64,000 nucleotides of DNA from NCBI RefSeq assembly GCF_900626155.1, contig NZ_LR130844.1, forward strand, positions 186,001-250,000, read 5' to 3'. Shown here piece by piece: positions 13,914-20,834 of the stretch. Below the pieces are notes generated by a model. That model searched no databases, was not told the DNA's origin, and saw only the letters and a program-made list of their open reading frames with translations. The number at the start of each line of letters is the position of its first letter. Within the stretch, counting starts at the first letter, position 1. The stretch is from Anaerococcus vaginimassiliensis. GTDB lineage: Bacteria > Bacillota > Clostridia > Tissierellales > Peptoniphilaceae. The position numbers were made by a program, and so were the translations under genes.

Positions 13914-14162
13914 ATGAATCAAGACCTAGCTAAATACATCAACAAATGGATCAATTCTTCATTAGATAATAGTGCTAAATCTAATACACAACTATCTGGC
14001 GACTTGAAAGAAATTCAAAACAAACTTAGCAACTCGAGTTTAAATGAAGATGAAGCTAAAGCTATTTACGAATCAATTTATACAACTATAAAAGCTAGCG
14101 TAAATATTTCTATAATATCCACATTGGAAGTTCTTGAACAACACGGGATAAAATTATCATAA
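13914..14162 (+). CDS. Small helical prophage protein, 82 aa
   Basis: Start placed at the ATG at 13,914 because GGAAAGGAGGTG lies directly upstream; the longer open frame begins before the promoter. The protein is helical (MNQDLAKYINKWINSSLDNS and LNEDEAKAIYESIYTTIKAS) with no recognised domain. Its last bases overlap the stop of the convergent gene. Confidence 0.65.
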   Translation: MNQDLAKYINKWINSSLDNSAKSNTQLSGDLKEIQNKLSNSSLNEDEAKAIYESIYTTIKASVNISIISTLEVLEQHGIKLS

Positions 14163-14504
14163 TTCATATTTATCGAAAGAAGCATAAGGATGATACTCTT
14201 GCGTATTGTCCTTAGTTTCTTTTTTATCTATTTGTTGAATCTTGATGTTTCCATCGGCGTCAATAGTTACCCCGCTATTGTTTTTATTTTTAATAGATAA
14301 ATTATCATCTTTTAGTTCCATTTTTATTTCAGACTCCTTATCATCTATCCTTAGACTACCAAGGTAAAAAGTTTCTCGAAAAATGGTGTTTACATTTTCT
14401 TTTAAAATATTTATCTTTTTGCTAGACTCATCTATAACTATAGATATATTTACATTTTCGTTACTTCCAATTAATGATATTTTTTTGTTTTCTTTACTCA
14501 TCAT
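14157..14504 (-). CDS. First gene left of the CI switch, 115 aa, unknown
   Basis: A strand-rich acidic protein (KKISLIGSNENVNISIVIDE, then LSIKNKNNSGVTIDADGNIK). It is the first gene behind the consensus promoter at 14,531-14,559 that carries a CI-type operator in its spacer, so it occupies the position of cro, though no helix-turn-helix is visible. ATGATG start; the RBS is AGGGGAAATG. Function unknown. Confidence 0.6.
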   Translation of the reverse strand: MMSKENKKISLIGSNENVNISIVIDESSKKINILKENVNTIFRETFYLGSLRIDDKESEIKMELKDDNLSIKNKNNSGVTIDADGNIKIQQIDKKETKDNTQEYHPYASFDKYEL

Positions 14505-14530
14505 TTCCCCTTTCTTGTTTTGCTAATTAT

Positions 14531-14559
14531 ATAATACACGTTTTAATTGTTTTTGTCAA
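14531..14559 (-). promoter_or_regulatory. Leftward early promoter with CI-type operator
   Basis: TTGACA (14,554-14,559), 17 bp, TATTAT (14,531-14,536) on the minus strand. The spacer and -10 contain the site ATACACGTTTTAATTGTTT (14,534-14,552), so repressor binding would block this promoter. Confidence 0.75.
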
Positions 14560-14594
14560 CATTTTTTTAAATTTTTACGTGTTTATTGGACTAT

Positions 14595-14639
14595 ATACAC
14601 TTATTAATTGTTGTTATATACCTATTTTAATTGTAGAAT
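14595..14639 (+). promoter_or_regulatory. Repressor-gene promoter with two operator-like sites
   Basis: TTGTTA (14,611-14,616), 17 bp, TAGAAT (14,634-14,639) reads toward the repressor gene. Operator-like sites lie at 14,595-14,613 and 14,618-14,636, 23 bp apart, the second inside the promoter spacer. This arrangement predicts autorepression. Confidence 0.65.
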
Positions 14640-14661
14640 ACAAGTAAAAGGAGTAATAATA

Positions 14662-15306
14662 ATGGAGATAAAAGATAAACTACGACAATTAAGAAAAGAC
14701 AATGGATATAATCAAGAAGATGTTGCCTTTAAGCTTGATATGTCCACTAGTGCATATGGTTATTATGAACAAGGAAAAACAACACCACCACTAAATAAAC
14801 TTAAAAGATTAGCTGAGATATACAAAATATCGATTAGTGAACTTACAGGAGAGCCTAAAGATAAGATAGAGGTTGTAGGGCGATCTCAAAACATGCATAC
14901 CTATCCTTATTTCGATAGCTACGCTGCAGCAGGGAATCCAATCACTATTGATGGTATAAATAACGCCCCAAGGATACATGTAGCTGATGAACTCCTAGGG
15001 CAATATGCGGGAAATGAAAAACTTGTATTTTTAAAAGTAAGTGGCGAATCTATGAATAAGATAATTCCTGATGGTTCTACTATTGGTATTTTAGAATATG
15101 ATAGCGTTCACGACCTAAAAGATGGTGATATTGTTGTTTATGCTACAAAAGATGAAGAATACGCAGTGAAGTTCTTTTACAGAAACGGCGATAAAATTAT
15201 TTTCAAACCCTTTTCTACATATAGTTATTACTACGATAAGATATTCGATATAGATGATAATATTAAAATAATTGGAAAAGTAGTGGTTTATTCTGTGATG
15301 ATATAA
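14662..15306 (+). CDS. CI-like prophage repressor with LexA/S24 peptidase domain
   Basis: Start at the ATG at 14,662, behind AAAGGAG; the frame is open upstream into the promoter. The 214-residue protein has an N-terminal Xre helix-turn-helix (residues 5-60: LRKDNGYNQEDVAFKLDMST) and a C-terminal S24 peptidase domain. The self-cleavage site is Ala90-Gly91 and the Ser-Lys dyad is Ser130 (VSGESMN) and Lys170 (YAVKFF). RecA-stimulated autocleavage after DNA damage should release the early promoter and the antirepressor. Confidence 0.9.
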   Translation: MEIKDKLRQLRKDNGYNQEDVAFKLDMSTSAYGYYEQGKTTPPLNKLKRLAEIYKISISELTGEPKDKIEVVGRSQNMHTYPYFDSYAAAGNPITIDGINNAPRIHVADELLGQYAGNEKLVFLKVSGESMNKIIPDGSTIGILEYDSVHDLKDGDIVVYATKDEEYAVKFFYRNGDKIIFKPFSTYSYYYDKIFDIDDNIKIIGKVVVYSVMI

Positions 15307-15346
15307 TGTTGAAAATTATTAATTAAAAAATTTAGAGGAGGAAATA

Positions 15347-16684
15347 GTGGAAATTTTTATTTTAATATTAATTATTTTATGTATATATAGAGCTATCTCA
15401 AATAAGAAAGAATTAATACAAAGCGGCTTTAAGAGTTATAAAAATTTAGAGGCTAAGAAAAGTGAACTAGAAAAAGAATTAAGAGAGTTAGAAGATACAT
15501 ATAAAATTAATAAAAAAGATTATCTGAAATTTAAAGAAGAAACAAAAATGCAGGTAATAAAAGAAAAATCAGAAGAAATTAACGAGCAAATAAAATTATT
15601 ATCTGAAAAAGAGACTTCTTTATCCAATAAGGTTTTTGATCTAGAAAATAAATTCAAAAAACTTAATGCAATTGATTTCGGTGTAGTACCAACAGATTTT
15701 GAATTTGAAAAATCAGAAACCTACAAAGAAAAATTAAAAAATATCAAGCTAAAAGAATCAGAATTACTCAGAAAAATAAAAAGCAACAAATCCACTGAAG
15801 TTACAATAAATTTAGATAAGCTAAATAGATTACTTTACAATGCTTTCAATACTTTCTGCGATTACAACCTCAGTAGACTAACTTTTAAATCATACCCTAC
15901 TAGGCAAAATCAAATACACACAAATTACAATAAGTTAAATAGGCTGGTTAAAGGCGTAACATCTATTGATGAAAAATTACTTGATTTAAAACTTGAAGAG
16001 TTAGAATCTTCTTATGCGTACTACAAGCTAAAAGAAGAAGAAAAAGAAGCACTCAGAATCCAAAGAGAAGAAGAAGCAGAAAATAAAAGAGCTCAAAAAG
16101 AGTTGGAAAGAAAGCAAGCTAAACTATATAAAGAAATAGAAGCTTTAAATATTGCTAAAGATAAAGTTAATGATAAATTACTAGCTGCGAAAGATGATGA
16201 AATTGAAGCTTTAAGATTAGAGCTACAAAAACTAGAAAAAGAAATAAGCGGTCTCCAAGATGAAAAAACTGATATAGATTATCGAGTGGAAAATACTGGA
16301 GCTGGTTATGTATATATAATTTCAAATATCGGGTCTTTTGGTGAAGAAGTTTATAAGATTGGAGTTACAAGAAGGTTAGACCCTTACCAAAGGATACAAG
16401 AACTATCTTCTGCCTCAGTGCCTTTCAAATTTGATGTACATGCAATGATTTTCTCTTACCAAGCTTATCAGCTAGAAACAGAATTACACAGATACTTTGA
16501 TAGCAAGCGACTAAATAAAGTTAATAACAGAAAAGAATTTTTCAATATCAAATTAGAAGATATTAAAAAGGTATTAGACCTTCATAAAGAGCTCACATTC
16601 GACTTCAATCCTGATTTTGAAGCAGAAGAGTATTGGGCAACTTTGAAAATGATTGAATCTGACGAAGAAAAAGAAACAAATTAA
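15347..16684 (+). CDS. DUF4041 / T5orf172 (GIY-YIG-like) protein
   Basis: A 445-residue protein starting at a GTG behind AGAGGAGGAAATA. Residues 1-17 form a membrane segment (ILILIILCIYRAI), residues 25-110 a coiled coil, a middle DUF4041-like region follows (about 110-230, YNAFNTFCDYNLSRLTFK), then a second coiled coil (about 215-315), and a T5orf172/Mug113 domain (about 320-410: GYVYIISNIGSFGEEVYKIG, then RRLDPYQRIQEL). That last domain is a GIY-YIG nuclease relative. Similar proteins occur beside phage repressors; a role in exclusion of other phages is suspected but unproven. Confidence 0.75.
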   Translation: MEIFILILIILCIYRAISNKKELIQSGFKSYKNLEAKKSELEKELRELEDTYKINKKDYLKFKEETKMQVIKEKSEEINEQIKLLSEKETSLSNKVFDLENKFKKLNAIDFGVVPTDFEFEKSETYKEKLKNIKLKESELLRKIKSNKSTEVTINLDKLNRLLYNAFNTFCDYNLSRLTFKSYPTRQNQIHTNYNKLNRLVKGVTSIDEKLLDLKLEELESSYAYYKLKEEEKEALRIQREEEAENKRAQKELERKQAKLYKEIEALNIAKDKVNDKLLAAKDDEIEALRLELQKLEKEISGLQDEKTDIDYRVENTGAGYVYIISNIGSFGEEVYKIGVTRRLDPYQRIQELSSASVPFKFDVHAMIFSYQAYQLETELHRYFDSKRLNKVNNRKEFFNIKLEDIKKVLDLHKELTFDFNPDFEAEEYWATLKMIESDEEKETN

Positions 16685-16688
16685 AAAT

Positions 16689-16716
16689 AGCACCAGGCGA
16701 CAAATCCTGGTGCTTT
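16689..16716 (+). terminator. Terminator after the T5orf172 gene
   Basis: AGCACCAGG and CCTGGTGCT form a 9-bp stem with an 8-nt loop, five bases past the stop codon. The T run is short (TTT then A), so efficiency is uncertain. Confidence 0.7.
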
Positions 16717-16799
16717 AAAAAACCTGCGGACTAGACAATTAATGATTATATATTTGCCCCATCCTCTTTAAATGTACCGTAAAAAAGAAAGGAGTCAAG

Positions 16800-17897
16800 A
16801 TGGCAAGAAAAAGAAGAAAGCTCCCCAATGGCACGGGTAGTATAGAAAGGGTTAAGCTCACACCCCAAGGCAAAACTAGAGTCAATCAGTATAGGGCAAG
16901 ACTACCTAAAGCTAAAGGAAGAAAGGATATAGGCTTCTATAAGACCTATAATGATGCTCTAGAAGCTTTGATAAATTATCAAGAGCCTAAGCCTCTAATT
17001 ACATTTGAAGAGCTATACGATAGATATAAGGCGACTAACTCATATAAAAAGCTAAGTGATAAGACACAAAGAAGATATGAAACATCATTCCAAAGATTTG
17101 AAGAAGTTCATAGTATGAGTATACATGATATAAAGTATTCTGATTTACAAGATGTACTGGATCAGATGGAGCTAGAAGGATACGACAAGACTTTAGAAAG
17201 CGGAGAGATTAAGCACATGGAGTATAGTAAGTCATCTATAGAAAGACTTAAACACCTAGTATCTAAAGTGTATACTATAGCAATAAAAAATGACATGATC
17301 CAGCTAGACTTATCAAAGTATCTTGAAGTTGGAGGTGTAGGTATAAGAAGAAAGAAAGAAATCTTTACAAGAGAAGATATAGAAAAGCTATACTCATCTA
17401 TCCCCCACAATCTTAATGCTATGCACGTGCTTAATTTAATCTTTACAGGTATGAGGACAGGAGAATATCTAAACTTAAAGACTGAAAATATAAACCTAGA
17501 CACAAATCAAATTCTAGACTTTGGAGAAAAAACAGAAGCAGGTAGGACTAGAAAAATGTATATACACCCTAAGGTAAAAGATATCATGGCATACCTAGTA
17601 GACCAAAGTAAGCTCGGATATATAATAGAAGCTAAAAAAGAAGATGGCGGAGTCTACAGACCAAGTGATACAACTTTTTATAAAAGCATATATTATCCAG
17701 CACTTAAAAATGCAAGAGTAAATAAAAAGATCCCTTATAGTTGTAGATATACTTTTGCAACTATCGCCCACTACTCAGGAATTAGTGATAAAGCTTTACA
17801 AAAACTTATGGGACACACTAACTTTAACATTACCGCCAATTCTTATATACAAGATTTAGACGACTATATTTGGAAGGAATTTTCTAAGATAAAATGA
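16800..17897 (+). CDS. int: Prophage tyrosine integrase
   Basis: A 365-residue site-specific recombinase. N-terminal AP2-like arm-binding region (about 1-50), SAM-like core-binding domain (about 65-170) and catalytic domain. Catalytic residues seen are Arg219 (MRTGEYL), Arg316 (YSCRYTFAT), His339 (MGHTN) and Tyr349 (NSYI); the usual first His of HxxR is a Tyr here. It integrates and, with a directionality factor, excises the prophage. It ends 69 bp from the 3' end of tRNA-Leu, which marks the prophage edge. RBS is AAAGGAG. Confidence 0.95.
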   Translation: MARKRRKLPNGTGSIERVKLTPQGKTRVNQYRARLPKAKGRKDIGFYKTYNDALEALINYQEPKPLITFEELYDRYKATNSYKKLSDKTQRRYETSFQRFEEVHSMSIHDIKYSDLQDVLDQMELEGYDKTLESGEIKHMEYSKSSIERLKHLVSKVYTIAIKNDMIQLDLSKYLEVGGVGIRRKKEIFTREDIEKLYSSIPHNLNAMHVLNLIFTGMRTGEYLNLKTENINLDTNQILDFGEKTEAGRTRKMYIHPKVKDIMAYLVDQSKLGYIIEAKKEDGGVYRPSDTTFYKSIYYPALKNARVNKKIPYSCRYTFATIAHYSGISDKALQKLMGHTNFNITANSYIQDLDDYIWKEFSKIK

Positions 17898-17923
17898 CAG
17901 TTACCCACAAATTACCCACACAC

Positions 17924-17954
17924 AAAAAAAGAAGCGTTGATTTCTCAACACTTC
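17924..17954 (-). terminator. Terminator of the tRNA-His/tRNA-Leu transcript
   Basis: Minus-strand AGAAGTGTTGA-GAAA-TCAACGCTTCT followed by seven T. It is almost the same stem as the one ending the rRNA-tRNA operon at 41,175-41,204. Confidence 0.85.
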
Positions 17955-17965
17955 TTAATGTTTGT

Positions 17966-18000
17966 TGGTGCGGGATAAAGGAGTTGAACCTTCACGGGAA
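17966..18000. other. Probable attachment site (att) in the tRNA-Leu 3' end
   Basis: The integrase gene points at the 3' end of tRNA-Leu. Phages of this kind recombine within the T-arm/3' part of a tRNA and restore it. The second copy should lie at the far prophage end, left of the window, so the core cannot be delimited here. Confidence 0.5.
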
Positions 18001-18051
18001 ATTCCCACTAGATCCTAAGTCTAGCGCGTCTGCCAATTCCGCCAATCCCGC
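17966..18051 (-). tRNA. tRNA-Leu (TAG)
   Basis: Complete class II tRNA: acceptor GCGGGAT/ATCCCGC, a long variable arm, anticodon TAG (complement at 18,015-18,017), T-loop TTCAACT and encoded CCA. It is 3 nt from tRNA-His and shares its promoter. Confidence 0.95.
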
Positions 18052-18054
18052 ATA

Positions 18055-18132
18055 TGGGGTGAGTAGTGAGATTCGAACTCACGGCCTCCTGGGCCACAAC
18101 CAGGTGTCTTAACCAACTGGACCATACCCACC
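18055..18132 (-). tRNA. tRNA-His (GTG)
   Basis: Acceptor GTGGGTA/TACTCAC with the extra 5' G typical of tRNA-His, anticodon GTG in loop TTGTGGC, and encoded CCA. Confidence 0.95.
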
Positions 18133-18148
18133 AAGCCATCACTATTTC

Positions 18149-18177
18149 ATAATACCATTTACAAAACAGCTTGTCAA
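18149..18177 (-). promoter_or_regulatory. tRNA promoter
   Basis: TTGACA (18,172-18,177), 17 bp, TATTAT (18,149-18,154), reading into tRNA-His and tRNA-Leu. Confidence 0.85.
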
Positions 18178-18332
18178 GTTTTTTTAACAATTATTTTCAT
18201 AATATCTTTGTTTAATTGTTACATCTCTCTCTCAACAATAAATATAATACCACGTTTTTTATTTTTGCGCAAGTATTTTTTAAAATTTTATTTTTTTCTT
18301 AGATGTAGTAGAATATGAAAAAGAGGTGAATT

Positions 18333-18437
18333 ATGAAAGGTAGAAAAACAATACTTAAAATTTTTGCAATTGTTATTGCAATTTCAATGGTAGCTCCTAT
18401 TATCTATAGTGCCTACAATTCTATTGCCGGTCTATGA
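18333..18437 (+). CDS. Small membrane peptide coupled to recX, 34 aa
   Basis: ATG at 18,333 behind AAAGAGGTGAA; the TGA stop overlaps the recX ATG (ATGA). The peptide has a basic start (MKGRKTILK) and one hydrophobic helix (IFAIVIAISMVAPIIYSAY), like a signal anchor. The strong RBS and the overlap make expression likely, with recX translation dependent on it. Not recognised as a known family. Confidence 0.65.
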   Translation: MKGRKTILKIFAIVIAISMVAPIIYSAYNSIAGL

Positions 18438-19039
18438 TTGTAAAGGAGATTGAATATTCTGATAAGTACAACTTGTGTAGGATAAATATATCTGGAGAGA
18501 TTTTTTATATTTCTTATGACTTGTTTAATGATTTGAAGATTTCCAAGGATGATGAGATAGATTTTGACACTTATAAGTTGATCCTGGATGAGAATTCATA
18601 TAACAGAGCAAAAAACTATACTCTGTCCAGAATATCTTATGCGAACAAGACTACATTTGAAGTAAGAAAAATCTTAAAGGACAAGGGCTACGATTCTGAT
18701 ATTATTGATAGGGTCCTAGATTTTCTAGTTAGCTATCAATTGATTGATGATAATGAGTTTGTCAGAGCCTATATTTCTGATAAGTCTTCTATTAGCGGAT
18801 GGCCAAAGAATAAGATTAAGTACAAGCTAAGGCTTAAGGGTATTCCTGATTATATGATTGAAGATAATCTAGATATAATTGACGATGATGTGGAATATGA
18901 AAAGGCGATGTATTTTGCAAAGTTAAAGGCTCGTGATGATTTTTCTTTTCAAAATAAGAACAAGGTCTACAGACATCTTGCTTCCAAAGGATTTGACTAT
19001 GATATTATTGGAAGGGTCATAGGTGATTTGTTCTCGTGA
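18434..19039 (+). CDS. recX: Regulatory protein RecX
   Basis: A 201-residue RecX. The three-helix tandem repeats are visible: [20 protein letters not shown] with ...[20 protein letters not shown], then [18 protein letters not shown]. RecX caps RecA filaments and inhibits its ATPase and coprotease activity. No recA is in the window. The ATG overlaps the stop of the small membrane peptide and the end overlaps the next gene's GTG. Confidence 0.85.
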   Translation: MIVKEIEYSDKYNLCRINISGEIFYISYDLFNDLKISKDDEIDFDTYKLILDENSYNRAKNYTLSRISYANKTTFEVRKILKDKGYDSDIIDRVLDFLVSYQLIDDNEFVRAYISDKSSISGWPKNKIKYKLRLKGIPDYMIEDNLDIIDDDVEYEKAMYFAKLKARDDFSFQNKNKVYRHLASKGFDYDIIGRVIGDLFS

Positions 19040-19293
19040 GTCATTTTGTTTATATTCTAAGGTGTAAGGATAATTCCTTGTATACAGGCTATACTACAGA
19101 TGTTAAGAGAAGATTAAAAGTCCACAATTCTGGCAAGGGAGCCAAGTACACTAGAGGAAGAAGACCTGTTAAATTAGTTTATTATAAGGAAGTTTCTTCT
19201 ATGTCAGAAGGACTCAAATTAGAGAGTGTTATCAAAAAACTCAGTAAAGAGAAAAAAGAGGATTTAGTCTCAGACTTTGATTTAAGAAAGTAA
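19036..19293 (+). CDS. GIY-YIG domain protein (UPF0213/YhbQ type)
   Basis: An 85-residue stand-alone GIY-YIG protein: [20 protein letters not shown] carries both Tyr segments, then RRLKVHN and [16 protein letters not shown]-like sequence with the conserved Arg. Homologues are small nuclease-like proteins of uncertain role in DNA repair. Start is a GTG overlapping the recX stop (GTGA). Its 3' end overlaps the convergent RNase gene by 12 bp. Confidence 0.85.
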   Translation: MSHFVYILRCKDNSLYTGYTTDVKRRLKVHNSGKGAKYTRGRRPVKLVYYKEVSSMSEGLKLESVIKKLSKEKKEDLVSDFDLRK

Positions 19294-20211
19294 ATTTCTT
19301 TTATCAAGGTCTTTTCTTAGACTATCTCCTCTTCTTTTTATGGTTAGTTCAAAAAGCCCCATCGCTGTAAATCCAAATATTTCAGCTTCAAGATTCATTT
19401 CTTCTATCTTTTTTCTAAAGCTTTCTTCGACTATTTCTCTGTTTTTATTTCTTAGAAAATCTATCACAACCATCCCACCAATATTTCTTAATTTAAGGTT
19501 ATAGACTATAAAATCTATTAGGTCTAGATTTATATTTTCCAAGAATTTATCTTTATTATTTTTTGATTTTTTACTATCAGTATTTACATCAATCACCGTC
19601 AGAGTTTCTAATTCATCGATAATTAGAGAGTATTCCTTGTATGATGGTCTCCTATCTTTTATAAAGTTAAGACAATCTTTAAACTCGGATAGGTTATTAA
19701 TATTTCCTTCTCTTATTTCGATTTGTCCTTGCTTTTCTAAATAATTTTTAAGATATGAATTCTCGTACAAGAGCTTAGGTGTAGGATAGAACTTCTCTTC
19801 CCTAATGAGCCTTTCTTTTTCTTCTACTAATTCATTAAATAAGTCGTCGTTTCTTTTCTTATCTTTTTTCTTGGTTGGTTTTTTTCCTAGGGGAAATCTT
19901 TTTACATAATAGCTATCATTTTCAAGCTTAAAGTTAAGAGATCCTAGGGCTAATTTGCCATTAGCAGGATCTCTTACATATTGGACTATAACATTATCAC
20001 CAATCTTGTAGCTTACAGGACTTGTCATATAGAGGCTCTCACCTTCGTCATATTCGATGAAATAAGCATTAAGGGCATCTATTTTATTAGTCACCTTTCC
20101 CCTATAGATGTTTCCTATAAGAGAATCATAAAATTTTACTTCTACGATTCTCCCATCTTCAATTTTAGCTACAAGCTTTTTTTCTTTGTCTATAAATATA
20201 AAGTCTGTCAT
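19282..20211 (-). CDS. Short ribonuclease E/G family protein
   Basis: A 309-residue member of the RNase E/G family, which cleaves single-stranded, often 5'-monophosphorylated RNA. An S1-like domain covers about 30-95. The catalytic metal-binding Asp208 (VIDVNTD) and Asp251 (GGMVVIDFL) are 43 residues apart, exactly the spacing of Asp303 and Asp346 in E. coli RNase E. The protein is about 180 residues shorter than RNase G: the region before the active site is reduced and the C-terminal zinc-link and small domain are missing. It is the last gene of the mre operon. Confidence 0.8.
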   Translation of the reverse strand: MTDFIFIDKEKKLVAKIEDGRIVEVKFYDSLIGNIYRGKVTNKIDALNAYFIEYDEGESLYMTSPVSYKIGDNVIVQYVRDPANGKLALGSLNFKLENDSYYVKRFPLGKKPTKKKDKKRNDDLFNELVEEKERLIREEKFYPTPKLLYENSYLKNYLEKQGQIEIREGNINNLSEFKDCLNFIKDRRPSYKEYSLIIDELETLTVIDVNTDSKKSKNNKDKFLENINLDLIDFIVYNLKLRNIGGMVVIDFLRNKNREIVEESFRKKIEEMNLEAEIFGFTAMGLFELTIKRRGDSLRKDLDKRNLLS

Positions 20212-20831
20212 TTGCTAAACTTCATCTTTAGTTTTTCAAAGAAAGATAGGTTTGGAACTACTACATAGTTATCATTTAATAGGTTGTCTATGATTTTGTC
20301 GAAGCCGTCTCCAAGCTTTACTTCGCCTAGGAAGTTTTTTCCTATAGATTCTATTTTTTCTTTGAATAATCTTACATCAAAGTCAGCACCAACACCATTT
20401 AGGAAGAAATCATCTTCCTTGATAGTAGCTGGAATCTTATTTTCTTCTACTATAAATACTGATTTCTTATCTTGTATCAAATCTAAATCTAGCTTATCAA
20501 AAACTACATATTTATAATCGCCCTCTTTAGTTAATTTTTCTATATCTTCTTTTTTGATGTCGTGTTTGTCTGAAACGAGAGGCGCAATTATAAAGTTTAG
20601 CTTGTCATCTTCTTTTACACAGACATCGTCAAAGCTTGCTAAATCTGTGAAATAATCTGCCAAATCATAGGTAATCATCCCATCTTTGCCATAAAAATCT
20701 TCTATGTTTGATTCGCTTCTTTTGCTAGATACAAGGAGAGTTTTTCCTTTTTCTTTGAGCCTATTAGCTAGACATGTAGAAAACTTCGCCCTATCTTTAT
20801 CTACACTTGAGTTTATTACATATACTTTCAT
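20208..20831 (-). CDS. MinD/ParA-like protein lacking the P-loop
   Basis: A 207-residue protein whose secondary-structure order follows the MinD/ParA fold: strand MKVYVINSS, helix, strand TLLVSSKRS, a region YDLADYF, and strand KYVVFDKLDL. The Walker A motif GKGGVGKT is replaced by SVDKDRAKFST, so ATP binding is unlikely. Genes for MinC/MinD commonly follow mreBCD-PBP2, which supports descent from minD. It overlaps the RNase gene by 4 nt. Function unknown. Confidence 0.55.
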   Translation of the reverse strand: MKVYVINSSVDKDRAKFSTCLANRLKEKGKTLLVSSKRSESNIEDFYGKDGMITYDLADYFTDLASFDDVCVKEDDKLNFIIAPLVSDKHDIKKEDIEKLTKEGDYKYVVFDKLDLDLIQDKKSVFIVEENKIPATIKEDDFFLNGVGADFDVRLFKEKIESIGKNFLGEVKLGDGFDKIIDNLLNDNYVVVPNLSFFEKLKMKFSK

Positions 20832-20834
20832 ATA

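Noticed and set aside
18008-18190. Minus-strand 60-codon frame across tRNA-Leu and tRNA-His
   Set aside because: Entirely within tRNA genes and their promoter.
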